Assembly: GCA_964569865.1 (NCBI GenBank)
Contig: CAZMVQ010000094.1
Coordinates: 1 to 8,358, forward strand
DNA length: 8,358 nt
Reading direction: 5' to 3'
DNA from: DROE01 sp964569865
GTDB taxonomy: Bacteria; Pseudomonadota; Alphaproteobacteria; Rhizobiales; Devosiaceae
Part shown: positions 1 to 6,821 of the stretch, in pieces
Layout of the letters: every line of letters starts with the position of its first letter
How positions within the stretch are numbered: position 1 is the stretch's first letter
Notes under the pieces: generated by a model
Told to the model about the DNA's origin: nothing
Databases searched by the model: none
The model's input: the letters and a program-made list of their open reading frames with translations, nothing else
Translations under genes and position numbers: made by a program

Positions 1-1
1 T

Positions 2-88
2 GCCCTGGTGGCGGAATTGGTAGACGCGCTAGCTTCAGGTGCTAGTTTCTGTATGGAAGTGGAAGTTCGAGTCTTCTCCAGGGCACCA
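2..88 (+). tRNA. tRNA-Leu (anticodon CAG)
   Basis: This is a complete class II tRNA that decodes the leucine codon CUG. The 7-bp acceptor stem pairs GCCCTGG (2-8) with CCAGGGC (78-84), followed by discriminator A85 and an encoded CCA (86-88). The anticodon stem CTAGC/GCTAG (29-33/41-45) closes the loop TTCAGGT, which places CAG at 36-38. The T arm has stem 61-65/73-77 and loop TTCGAGT. A long variable arm (about 46-60), with a short TTC/GAA stem, is diagnostic of leucine and serine tRNAs. All arms pair well, so the gene looks functional. No copy of its 3' end was seen elsewhere in the window, so there is no sign here of use as an integration site. Confidence 0.97.
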
Positions 89-350
89 TTATATTTCTTG
101 TCGCCGTCGGTCGCTTTGCTCCCGTCTCCGACACCCCCGCCATTTATATCTTGAGTTAATTCGCTTTGCTCATGCTCTGATTGGGCGCCGGACTCTTTTA
201 CTGCCTCACGCCGGCAGGCTGGCAGCGGCTCGCACTATCGCTCGCAGGTGCGTTCGAAGTTTTTTTGTCAAAGCGCCACCACGAACAGATCGGTTTGCGA
301 CCAGATCGGTTTGAATAACTGAAATGGTAAAAAGGCCAGTTTTTGGAAGT
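89..350. other. Non-coding spacer with short repeats between tRNA-Leu and the hyu operon
   Basis: I see no credible gene in this stretch; the open frame crossing it also crosses the tRNA and resembles no protein family I know. It holds an 11-base direct repeat TCGCTTTGCTC (111-121 and 161-171) and a 12-base direct repeat CAGATCGGTTTG (286-297 and 302-313, 16-bp period). Short inverted repeats are GTCGG/CCGAC (106-110/128-132) and GCCGG/CCGGC (187-191/211-215). CGCAC/GTGCG (231-235/248-252) followed by seven T (260-266) is a weak candidate terminator for the tRNA transcript. The 3' end of the opposing hyu operon must also lie here, but no strong minus-strand terminator was found. Confidence 0.6.
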
Positions 351-1466
351 TTATCCGTTCACTAAATGGGCCGCTCGCGGCAATTGGGAGAAGATTTGGG
401 GCCCCTCATCACGCAGAACAACAATTTCCTCCAGACGGATGCCAAAACGTCCGGGTAGATATATTCCCGGCTCGATAGAAAACACCATTCCAGATTGCAA
501 AACCGTATCTGAAGTTGCGGTAATATAGGGATGCTCGTGGACCTCAATACCCATGCCATGCCCTGTACGGTGAACAAAAAACTCGCCAAATCCTGCATCA
601 GCTATAACATTTCTTGCGGCTGCATCGACTTCACTGGCACGTACTCCAGGCCTTGCCGTTTGCATGGCGGCAACCACTGCTGCTTCAACGATAGCGTGCA
701 CCTCCTCATATCCCTTGGGCGCTGTGCCGATAATGGCCATGCGCGTTATATCTGAGGGGTAGCCGTTTTTCCTGCCCCCTATATCCACAACTACGGCATC
801 ACCATTTTGAATGATCCGCTCACCAGTTTGATGGTGGGGGAAAGCACCATTAGGTCCGCCCCCCACAATTCCGAATTCGATTGGTGCGCCCTCAGATGAA
901 AAATGATTTTTAATTATTTCATATATTTGAGTTTCGCTCATTCCGGGCTTTATGGCGTTGAACCCGGCCACCATGGCACGATCGGCAATCAGAGCATTTT
1001 CTTTTAATCGCGCAATTTCGTCTGCGCCCTTGATCATACGAGCCGCGCCCAGAGTATCGAGCGTAAACCGGTGTTTTGCACCGGAGAGATGTTCAAGCAA
1101 AAGCAGCGCAAAATCTGCTCGCATGGTTTCGTCCAGAACGATATTTTTTGCTGCATCTGCATTGATGCTCTGCAGTGCGTTTTTTAATGCCGCTCTCGGC
1201 CCTTCATCGTCACTCCAGATTTGAAATGCAATATCGGTCTTGGTGCGAGAACCCTCAGCATTTATCGATGGTATGAGAAAAACCTCTCCACTCAAAGCAA
1301 TCAATAATAAGCACGGCCGCTCATCTGCATGAGGATGAAACCCCAAAAGATATTGCATGTGAGCGCCGGGACCAACTGCTAACAGATCAGTATCAGTTTC
1401 ATTCATAGTTTCGCGAAGTTTTTGCAAACGTTGTTTTTGAATTTTATCGTCCATAATTATACTCAT
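351..1466 (-). CDS. M24 family metallopeptidase (Xaa-Pro peptidase / creatinase-like fold)
   Basis: This is a 371-residue cytoplasmic protein with no signal peptide. An N-terminal creatinase-type domain (about 10-145) is followed by a pita-bread catalytic domain (about 150-365). All five expected dinuclear-metal ligands are visible: D228 in VVVDIGG, D239 in PSDITR, H303 in GHGMG, E332 in IEPGIY and E346 in RLEE. H211/H212 and H310/H312 occupy the usual active-site histidine regions. Length and layout match prolidases and Xaa-Pro aminopeptidases. Creatinase shares the fold but lacks the metal ligands, so creatinase activity is unlikely. The gene is last in the GAF-hyuA-hyuB operon, 34 nt after hyuB. 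That context suggests it hydrolyses a substrate or product of the HyuAB reaction, which is inference. The ATG at 1466 has no clear Shine-Dalgarno; an ATG four codons later is possible but is no better. Confidence 0.9.
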   Translation of the reverse strand: MSIIMDDKIQKQRLQKLRETMNETDTDLLAVGPGAHMQYLLGFHPHADERPCLLLIALSGEVFLIPSINAEGSRTKTDIAFQIWSDDEGPRAALKNALQSINADAAKNIVLDETMRADFALLLLEHLSGAKHRFTLDTLGAARMIKGADEIARLKENALIADRAMVAGFNAIKPGMSETQIYEIIKNHFSSEGAPIEFGIVGGGPNGAFPHHQTGERIIQNGDAVVVDIGGRKNGYPSDITRMAIIGTAPKGYEEVHAIVEAAVVAAMQTARPGVRASEVDAAARNVIADAGFGEFFVHRTGHGMGIEVHEHPYITATSDTVLQSGMVFSIEPGIYLPGRFGIRLEEIVVLRDEGPQIFSQLPRAAHLVNG

Positions 1467-1500
1467 TCAATTGAAGATTTGATTGTGTATTATAAATTTT

Positions 1501-3165
1501 TCAGGATGTGAATCCGTAGATTTCTTTGGCGCGACTTTTACTTATCAGCCCATTTTTAACATCCTCACGCACCGCAGCAGGGTCTCGGCTCTTGGGATCA
1601 CCAAGTCCTCCGCCATTGCCGGTTACAACACGTATGATGTCATCTGTGTTGGTGGTAAGGCCGGAGACGAAGGCAAACCGTTCGCTAGAGCCATCAGTGC
1701 GGATTACTTCCACATAGTTGGAAGAACCCTGCTCCCCGCCATCCAATGCCCATGCAGGAATTTTTGACCTGGTATATCCCGCCGTTAGGAAACCATTGTC
1801 GGCCCTGAGGCGATAATCCATCCTGATGCCACGTCCGCCGGTAAATTTACCCTCGCCGCCATGTTCCATATTGAGTTCCATCCGATCAACAATCAGACCG
1901 TTGCGCGCTTCGTTAATTTCAGCCGGGCAATTATAGGTTTCCCCATGGAAACCACAAAACATTGCGCTGTTTCCATCGCGCGAGGCACTGGCGCCCCAAC
2001 CGCCAATTTGCGGCTCAATGATGGTATATTGGCGCCCCGTATCTGGATGAGTGCCGCCAACAAATGTGCCGCACACTGAGGCAAAATGCCCTGAGGCAAG
2101 CCGTTCCGGCATTGACTGGGCAAGACATCGCCAGATCAGATCATAAACTCTGAGTTCAATTTCATAATAGAACCCAATGGGCGCTGGCTCTTTGGCGTGA
2201 AAAACCGAACCCTCGCGAGTTAGCAGGTTAATTGGGCGGAATGATCCCTCGTTGCAGGCGCTATAGGGGTCGGTTATTGATTTAAAAATCATTTGTGCGG
2301 CCACCATCACACCGTCGCGTGATGTGTTTACTGGCCCGACCACCTGATCGGGATTGTCACGTAAATCGACAATAAACTCGTCATCGGTGATGGTAATTTT
2401 TACATTGAAGATGCTGCCATCATCCTGCTCTTCACTTAGCTCAAAGGTTCCTTTGTTCAGCTTGGCCATTTCGGTGCGCGAGACTTTTTCGCCAAAATCC
2501 ATAAAAGTGACCATGGCATGTTCAAACGTATCAACACCATATTTTCTGGCAAGTTCCTCCAGACGTTTCACACCGATACGCGTGGATGAAATTGCCGCCC
2601 ATACATCCCCCTCAAGTACTTCGGGCATGCGTGAATTGACCTTGATAATATCCATTACAGAGCGAATTGGCTCACCTTTGGAAATAATTTTAATCGCTGG
2701 AAGGCGCAACCCCTCCTGAAATATTTCAGTTGCCTCTCCGCTTAAGGAGCCAGGTGCCATCCCCCCGACATCAGAATTATGCGCAATGTTTGCCGTCCAT
2801 GCTATCAGGCGGCCTTCCACAAAAACCGGCATGGCAATGATAATGTCGTTGAGATGGGTAACACCGCCATAATATGGATCATTAGTGGCAAACACATCAC
2901 CGGGTTCTATGTCTTTGGGCTGATCGAATTTTTCTAAAAACACCTTTATCGCCTTATCCAGAACGCCCACAAATGCGGGAATGCCAGCTCCGGATGAGGC
3001 CAGATTGCCCTTGGCATCCATTATGCCGGTGCCCATATCCAACACTTCATAAATAATCGAGCTCATGGCGGTTTTGCGCATGGCGGCGAACATCTCATCG
3101 GCCGCAGCCTGTAAGGAATTTTGGATTATTTCTAGCGTAATCGGGTCGTTTGAAATATTGCTCAT
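1501..3165 (-). CDS. hyuB: Hydantoinase/oxoprolinase family protein, B subunit
   Basis: This 554-residue subunit is homologous to the C-terminal half of 5-oxoprolinase and to HyuB, ApcD-like and caprolactamase B subunits. With HyuA it is expected to form a cytoplasmic enzyme that attacks a cyclic amide or related carbonyl at the expense of ATP. Family signatures are NDPYYGGVTHLNDI (95-108), AHNSDVGGMAPGS (128-140) and EIFQEGLRLPAIKI (147-160), plus a C-terminal glycine-rich TGNGGGLGDP (515-524) followed by the usual RDP...V..DV..G tail. Full length; no frameshift is seen. The ATG at 3165 is preceded by AGGGGG, which overlaps the hyuA stop codon with 8 nt spacing, so translation is probably coupled to hyuA. 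The substrate is not deducible: hydantoin, 5-oxoproline, N-methylhydantoin and lactam users all share these motifs. Confidence 0.93.
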   Translation of the reverse strand: MSNISNDPITLEIIQNSLQAAADEMFAAMRKTAMSSIIYEVLDMGTGIMDAKGNLASSGAGIPAFVGVLDKAIKVFLEKFDQPKDIEPGDVFATNDPYYGGVTHLNDIIIAMPVFVEGRLIAWTANIAHNSDVGGMAPGSLSGEATEIFQEGLRLPAIKIISKGEPIRSVMDIIKVNSRMPEVLEGDVWAAISSTRIGVKRLEELARKYGVDTFEHAMVTFMDFGEKVSRTEMAKLNKGTFELSEEQDDGSIFNVKITITDDEFIVDLRDNPDQVVGPVNTSRDGVMVAAQMIFKSITDPYSACNEGSFRPINLLTREGSVFHAKEPAPIGFYYEIELRVYDLIWRCLAQSMPERLASGHFASVCGTFVGGTHPDTGRQYTIIEPQIGGWGASASRDGNSAMFCGFHGETYNCPAEINEARNGLIVDRMELNMEHGGEGKFTGGRGIRMDYRLRADNGFLTAGYTRSKIPAWALDGGEQGSSNYVEVIRTDGSSERFAFVSGLTTNTDDIIRVVTGNGGGLGDPKSRDPAAVREDVKNGLISKSRAKEIYGFTS

Positions 3166-3173
3166 TTTACTTG

Positions 3174-3180
3174 CCCCCTA
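3174..3180 (-). promoter_or_regulatory. hyuB ribosome binding site overlapping the hyuA stop
   Basis: On the minus strand TAGGGGG lies 8 nt upstream of the hyuB ATG. Its first three bases are the hyuA stop codon, so ribosomes finishing hyuA uncover or occupy the hyuB site. This supports the chosen start and balanced synthesis of the two subunits. Confidence 0.7.
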
Positions 3181-5253
3181 TTTGTTCAAAGTGATGTGAA
3201 GATTGCCATATCCATCGACCTCAACACTATTGTCGGGATGGATAAGCGTAGTTGCGCCTGAATCTTCAACGATTGCAGGGCCGTTAAACTTCATTCCGCT
3301 TTCCAGCAAATCCCCGTTATAGATTTGGCTCAGATGAATTCCTTCAAGGGCAAAGTCCACTTCACGCTCAGATTTTATTGCTATTGAGGTGGGAGTGCCA
3401 GTTGGTTTTATTTCTTTTATTTTCAGTTTACCAACTTTTGCAGACGCAACCAGATGAATCCCCACCATCTCGACGGGTGCATCAAGACGGTAGGTATATT
3501 CGCGCTCATAGGTATCGTGGAAATTCGCCTCAATTTGAGCGATACGAGAATCAGTGATGACACCCTCATCCAGCAAGACTTCTGTTGTGTGTTCCTGATT
3601 TTGATAACGGAATTTTCCAAAGCGTTGAAAATTGATCTTTGAGGCATCCACGCCTTCCTCTTTGAACATTTCAAGAGCCTGTTTTTCAGTTTCAGCAAAC
3701 ACCTTCTCGATTTTGTCGCCAGATCCTTTAGCCACGTCAGTCAGGTGCGTAACAAAATAGTCGCGTCGCAGGTCTGACATCATCATGCCCCAGGCAGAGA
3801 ATACGGCAGCTGCTGCCGGAACTATAACTTTTTTCACCCCGAGTTCTTGCGCCAAAGCCACCGCATGCATTGCTCCACCACCACCAAAGGCTACCATGGT
3901 GAAATCTCGCGGATCAAAACCGCGATTTAGGGAAATCAATTTAAGGGCGTTGACCATATTATTATTGGCGATGCGCACAATGCCACGCGCCGCTTCATCT
4001 GTATCAACACCAAGTTTTTTCCCGACGGCCTGCAGGGCTTTTTTAGTTGCATCCATATCGGCTATGACTTCACCTGCGCAAAAATAGTCTTTATTTATGC
4101 GGCCCAGCCAAAGATTAGCATCAGTTGAAGTTGCCTCATGTCCGCCTTTGCCGTAGGCGGCGGGGCCCGGTATGGCACCGGCAGACTGGGGACCAACATG
4201 AAGTTTTTCAAAATCATCAACCCAGGCGATGGAGCCGCCGCCATTGCCGATTTCCACCAGATCGACAACCGGAACCATGATTGGATATCCGGCTGAGGTC
4301 TTATCCCTCTCAATCCAGTAATCGGTCATGATCGAGACTTTGCCATTTTCAATCAGGGAGCACTTTGCAGTAGTGCCTCCAATATCAAGGGCCAAAATGT
4401 TTGTTTCACCAATATGCTTGCCCAGCTCTGCCGCGCCCCAAAAACCGGATGCAGGACCGGATTCTACCATGGTAATTGGGGTTTTTGATACTGATTCCAA
4501 AGATTCGACACCACAATTGGACTGCATAATATAAGGGCTTCCCTTGAAGCCTTTGGCTTTTAGCCCCTCATCAAGACGGCGCAGGTAGCGCTCGGCAGCG
4601 GGCTGAACATAGGCGGAAAGAACCGTTGTGCTTGTACGTTCATATTCACGCCATTCACGAGTGATCTGGTGGGAAGATACCACACAGACTTCCGGCCATA
4701 GACGCTCAACTTCAGCCAGAGTTGCCTGTTCGTGAGCGGGGTTAGCATAAGAGTGCAAAAAGCAGATTGCCACCGCCTCCACTGCCTCATCCCGGAACCC
4801 GTCTAGAATTGCACCAAGGCCCGAAAGGTCAAGTGTGCGCATCTCTTCACCCTTATAGGACATGCGGCCGGGAAGTTCTTTTCGTAAATATCGAGGCACA
4901 AATGGTTTTGGCTTCTCATAATGCAGGTTGAAAAAATCCGGTCGATTGCCACGAGCTATTTCAAGAATATCGCGAAACCCTTCGGTGGTAATTAGCCCAA
5001 CTTTTGCACCCTTTCGCTCGGTCAGGGAATTAATCACCACGGTTGTTCCGTGGGCTAAAAAATCCACCTCAGCAGGATCAACATTTCCTTTCGCCAGAAC
5101 GTTGAGTACACCCTGTTCGAAATTGGGCGGAGTTGTATCGGTTTTTGCCGTAAAAACACGGTGTTGCCCGGTTTTCAAATCCGTCTCAAAACAAACCAGA
5201 TCGGTGAATGTACCGCCAACATCTGTAGCAATACGAATTGATTTATCGGCCAT
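3178..5253 (-). CDS. hyuA: Hydantoinase/oxoprolinase family protein, A subunit (ATP-binding)
   Basis: This 691-residue subunit belongs to the ASKHA (actin/hexokinase-like) fold of HyuA and the N-terminal half of 5-oxoprolinase. It is the partner that binds and hydrolyses ATP to activate the substrate carbonyl. In order: the phosphate-1 loop DVGGTFTD (11-18), HGTT (68-71) in the HyuA N-terminal domain, the conserved REWREYERTSTT stretch (199-210), the second nucleotide loop LALDIGGTTAK (287-297), EIGNGGGSIAW (334-344), GPQSAGAIPGPAAYG (354-368) and AFGGGGAMH (455-463). The length is normal and no catalytic loop is missing. The ATG at 5253 has a strong AAGGAG and overlaps the stop of the GAF gene by one base. 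HyuA plus HyuB total 1245 residues, close to fused eukaryotic 5-oxoprolinase. Which ring is opened cannot be told from the sequence. Confidence 0.94.
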   Translation of the reverse strand: MADKSIRIATDVGGTFTDLVCFETDLKTGQHRVFTAKTDTTPPNFEQGVLNVLAKGNVDPAEVDFLAHGTTVVINSLTERKGAKVGLITTEGFRDILEIARGNRPDFFNLHYEKPKPFVPRYLRKELPGRMSYKGEEMRTLDLSGLGAILDGFRDEAVEAVAICFLHSYANPAHEQATLAEVERLWPEVCVVSSHQITREWREYERTSTTVLSAYVQPAAERYLRRLDEGLKAKGFKGSPYIMQSNCGVESLESVSKTPITMVESGPASGFWGAAELGKHIGETNILALDIGGTTAKCSLIENGKVSIMTDYWIERDKTSAGYPIMVPVVDLVEIGNGGGSIAWVDDFEKLHVGPQSAGAIPGPAAYGKGGHEATSTDANLWLGRINKDYFCAGEVIADMDATKKALQAVGKKLGVDTDEAARGIVRIANNNMVNALKLISLNRGFDPRDFTMVAFGGGGAMHAVALAQELGVKKVIVPAAAAVFSAWGMMMSDLRRDYFVTHLTDVAKGSGDKIEKVFAETEKQALEMFKEEGVDASKINFQRFGKFRYQNQEHTTEVLLDEGVITDSRIAQIEANFHDTYEREYTYRLDAPVEMVGIHLVASAKVGKLKIKEIKPTGTPTSIAIKSEREVDFALEGIHLSQIYNGDLLESGMKFNGPAIVEDSGATTLIHPDNSVEVDGYGNLHITLNK

Positions 5254-5756
5254 TAATTATCTCCTTGAGATAGGATTAAATTGTTTAGAAGAAAGACCGT
5301 GGCGCCGGGGAGCTGGAGTTGGGCAGCTAGCGATATGTGCTGCGCGGTATAATGCCCGGCCTTGTTCAGACAATTTATTGTCCCCAGAACCTCCCCGTGA
5401 ACCGTAACTGGTATATTCATGGTGGATTCACAGCCCAAAGACCTGATCAAATCATAATCCCCAAACACCTCAGCTATTTCTGAAATTGTATTGGCAACAA
5501 AAATCTCATGTTGCCCCAAGACCTGCCGCGTCCAGACATCATCTACTATCGGCTTGGTGCCCAATAATGGATAGGCATCGGGCATGTTGGAAAAAATCCG
5601 ACGGGCCTGCTTTCTGAGCGGGTCAACCATTGTCAAAGTAAACAATTTTGCACCAACAATGTCGTCGACAAGCCGATAAAATGCATCAAAACTATGAAAA
5701 GGCTGATTGCTTTTCTCGCTGAGTGCTTCGGTAAACTCTTCAATTCTCAAGTTCAT
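5253..5756 (-). CDS. Small GAF-domain protein, first gene of the hyu operon
   Basis: This is a 167-residue soluble protein made almost entirely of one GAF-like domain (about 20-162). Signs are the core strand stretch AKLFTLTMVD (36-45), the loop around IRSLGCESTMNIPV (104-117), GEVLGTINCLNKAG (121-134) and a final amphipathic helix. It has no attached HTH, kinase, GGDEF or other output domain. Two cysteines (C109, C129) lie in the usual ligand pocket region; the three-cysteine pattern of free-methionine-sulfoxide reductases is not met. The ATG at 5756 was preferred because AAAGGGG (5764-5770) sits 7 nt upstream; an ATG at 5804 adds 16 residues but has no ribosome site. Its stop overlaps the hyuA start (TAATG), so it is co-translated with hyuA. 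A role as small-molecule sensor, substrate-binding accessory or HyuAB regulator is inference. Confidence 0.8.
   Translation of the reverse strand: MNLRIEEFTEALSEKSNQPFHSFDAFYRLVDDIVGAKLFTLTMVDPLRKQARRIFSNMPDAYPLLGTKPIVDDVWTRQVLGQHEIFVANTISEIAEVFGDYDLIRSLGCESTMNIPVTVHGEVLGTINCLNKAGHYTAQHISLAAQLQLPGATVFLLNNLILSQGDN
5261..5266 (-). promoter_or_regulatory. hyuA ribosome binding site inside the end of the GAF gene
   Basis: On the minus strand AAGGAG lies 7 nt upstream of the hyuA ATG, within the last codons of the GAF gene. With the TAATG stop/start overlap it indicates translational coupling and fixes the hyuA start. Confidence 0.8.
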
Positions 5757-5763
5757 TATGTTG

Positions 5764-5770
5764 CCCCTTT
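5764..5770 (-). promoter_or_regulatory. Ribosome binding site deciding the GAF gene start
   Basis: AAAGGGG on the minus strand lies 7 nt before the ATG at 5756. The alternative upstream ATG at 5804 is preceded by CCCGTTGTAAACG, with no purine-rich site, so the shorter protein is favoured. Confidence 0.65.
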
Positions 5771-5894
5771 TGCTTAAGAGTTCTTGCCGGGAAAATATCT
5801 TCATCGTTTACAACGGGCACTGCGCCAATCGTACCTTTTTTCTGGGAATGCCAAGGAGCATAAAAAAACAAACCCTTTAGTGTTCAGTCTTTGC

Positions 5895-5912
5895 GCAAGA
5901 ATTTATTCTTGC
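5895..5912 (-). terminator. Perfect hairpin over the xre stop codon (possible attenuator)
   Basis: GCAAGAA (5895-5901) and TTCTTGC (5906-5912) form a perfect 7-bp inverted repeat with a 4-nt loop. The TAA stop of the XRE-cupin gene (5903-5905) sits in that loop. On the minus strand no U-tract follows directly; a T7 run (after GGGTTTG) comes about 25 nt later. It is therefore not a textbook intrinsic terminator, but it may stabilise or partly end the regulator mRNA before the GAF-hyuA-hyuB-M24 genes. Confidence 0.4.
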
Positions 5913-6541
5913 TCTTTTGATGAGCGAGAATTCCTGTGTATCGGATCCGGCTCCGCCCCTTCTTCCCCAAACACATCCATGGTTCCCACCCATAAAAATG
6001 TTGTGGTTTCATCTGTATGATTCCAACTGGAGTGCGTCGTTGTGGATGGGAAATGAATGGAATCCCCTGTTTTCAAAATGGTATGAATTCCTCCGATTTC
6101 AGCAGTCAGCATCCCACTTAAAACAAACAGCATCTCTTCACCGTCATGGCTGATGGGTTCCCCTTTGTGGCCGGGTGGTTCGTGAACCAGAACACTACGC
6201 AGGACATTTCCGGCAAAGTTTGATGAAAGCCGTTCATAGGACATTGAATTATTCCCAACGGCATAAGCCCTGCGCTCATCCTGACGGGTAATTGATTTGT
6301 CGCCCTTGGGCTGAGACAAAAACTCACTTACGTGCATTTCTAAAACTTGAGAGACGGATACAAGCGATGAGAGAGATGGAGCAGTGAGATCGCGCTCAAT
6401 CTGGGAAATAAACCCAACCGTCAGTCCTGCACGATTGGCAACTGTTTGTAATGTCAGACCAAGCTCACGGCGGCGCGCGCGCAATTTTTCACCCAGGGTG
6501 TTTTTTTGAATTTTATCTTTTTTTGAAGGCGAGTTTTGCAA
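5903..6541 (-). CDS. XRE-family transcriptional regulator with C-terminal cupin domain
   Basis: This 212-residue DNA-binding protein is probably the local regulator of the hyu operon. An XRE/Cro-type HTH spans about 16-73 (LGEKLRARRRELGLTLQTVA, then GFISQIERDLTAPSLSSL). A single cupin_2 domain spans about 112-190, with H132 and E136 in SHDGEEMLFVLSG, the turn LKTGDSIHFP (156-165) and H170, all positions typical for a metal or ligand pocket. This architecture matches the known XRE-cupin family (for example PuuR), many members of which control amine or amino-acid catabolism in response to the substrate. The start is TTG at 6541, the first possible start after an in-frame stop at 6559, with only a weak GAAAGA upstream. 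It lies 146 nt upstream of the GAF gene on the same strand and is divergent from the LuxR-type gene. Repression of both directions is inferred from the dyads between them. Confidence 0.92.
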   Translation of the reverse strand: MQNSPSKKDKIQKNTLGEKLRARRRELGLTLQTVANRAGLTVGFISQIERDLTAPSLSSLVSVSQVLEMHVSEFLSQPKGDKSITRQDERRAYAVGNNSMSYERLSSNFAGNVLRSVLVHEPPGHKGEPISHDGEEMLFVLSGMLTAEIGGIHTILKTGDSIHFPSTTTHSSWNHTDETTTFLWVGTMDVFGEEGAEPDPIHRNSRSSKEQE

Positions 6542-6553
6542 TTGATATCTTTC

Positions 6554-6572
6554 TTTTTAGTATTACTAAAAA
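6554..6572. promoter_or_regulatory. Palindrome TTTTTAGTA-T-TACTAAAAA, candidate operator
   Basis: This is a perfect inverted repeat with 9-bp arms and a one-base centre, lying 13 nt upstream of the TTG start of the XRE-cupin gene. The half-site TACTAAAA recurs at 6609-6616, next to the predicted start point of the divergent + strand promoter. A site bound by a dimeric HTH protein would look like this. Autoregulation by the XRE-cupin protein is the simplest reading, but the binding protein is not shown by the sequence. Confidence 0.6.
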
Positions 6573-6596
6573 AAAGAACTTGCATCATTATGTCAA
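6568..6596 (-). promoter_or_regulatory. Possible promoter for the XRE-cupin gene
   Basis: On the minus strand an exact TTGACA -35 box (6591-6596) is followed after 17 nt by a T-rich stretch (6568-6573) that is a poor -10. A better -10 was not found at normal spacing, so the start point is uncertain. The downstream edge runs into the palindrome at 6554-6572, consistent with repression or activator dependence. Confidence 0.35.
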
Positions 6597-6599
6597 GTT
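6577..6599. promoter_or_regulatory. Second dyad AACTTG-N11-CAAGTT, candidate operator
   Basis: Perfect 6-bp arms (6577-6582 and 6594-6599) contain an inner CAT/ATG pair (6583-6585/6590-6592). Flanking A and T runs extend the symmetry with one mismatch. The dyad centre (6588) is 25 bp from the centre of the palindrome at 6554-6572. It covers the -35 boxes of both divergent promoters, so a protein bound here could affect both. Confidence 0.45.
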
Positions 6600-6608
6600 T
6601 TTTATAAA
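6580..6608 (+). promoter_or_regulatory. Sigma70-type promoter for the LuxR-family gene
   Basis: TTGCAT (6580-6585), a 17-nt spacer and TATAAA (6603-6608) give a good housekeeping-type promoter reading right. Transcription would start near 6615 and leave a leader of about 215 nt before the TTG start at 6830. Its spacer contains the minus-strand TTGACA, so the two divergent promoters overlap. A weaker option nearer the gene is TTGCAC (6743-6748) followed by TAAAAT at 19-nt spacing. Confidence 0.5.
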
Positions 6609-6654
6609 TACTAAAATAATTATAGATTTCTATGGCAAAGGTTATTCTGCTTTA

Positions 6655-6704
6655 AGCAAAGAAAAAGCCCTTTGCTCTGCGGATTTTCACATTGAAAGCG
6701 CAGA
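6655..6704 (+). other. Two tandem hairpins in the LuxR-gene leader
   Basis: Hairpin one pairs AGCAAAG (6655-6661) with CTTTGCT (6670-6676) around an 8-nt loop. Hairpin two pairs TCTGCG (6676-6681) with CGCAGA (6699-6704) and, inside, TTTCA (6685-6689) with TGAAA (6693-6697) around a 3-nt loop. They abut and share base 6676. If transcribed from the promoter near 6580 they lie in the untranslated leader. No known riboswitch class was recognised, and no U-tract follows to make them a terminator. Confidence 0.4.
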
Positions 6705-6813
6705 TTGGAAACAAACTCAATTTTGAAAAAAACAGCCTAAATTGCACTAGACTGGAAAATATCGGCTAAAATTTTTAACTATCAATTCACGCTTGCTCAT
6801 GCAGGCCAATCCA

Positions 6814-6821
6814 GGGGAAGG
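6814..6821 (+). promoter_or_regulatory. Ribosome binding site for the TTG start at 6830
   Basis: GGGGAAGG ends 8 nt before TTG at 6830. It supports the non-ATG start because no ATG or GTG exists in frame between the upstream stop (6776-6778) and this point. Confidence 0.65.

Noticed and set aside
67..88. tRNA 3' end as a phage or island attachment site
   Set aside because: No second copy of the tRNA 3' segment and no integrase gene were seen in the window.
39..314. A 91-codon open frame on the + strand
   Set aside because: It begins inside the tRNA-Leu, has no family resemblance and an arginine-rich composition typical of chance translation of non-coding GC-rich DNA.
351..1466. Creatinase for a creatinine or N-methylhydantoin route
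   Set aside because: The fold is shared and HyuAB could be an N-methylhydantoinase, but all five metal ligands are kept, whereas creatinase is metal-independent; no carbamoylsarcosine hydrolase is nearby.
4928..5407. A 159-codon + strand open frame opposite hyuA and the GAF gene
   Set aside because: It is antisense to two well-supported genes, has no recognisable domain and no ribosome site, so it is a shadow frame.
6451..6726. A 91-codon + strand open frame crossing the divergent region
   Set aside because: It begins opposite the HTH of the XRE-cupin gene and then translates the AT-rich promoter and hairpin region into low-complexity residues.
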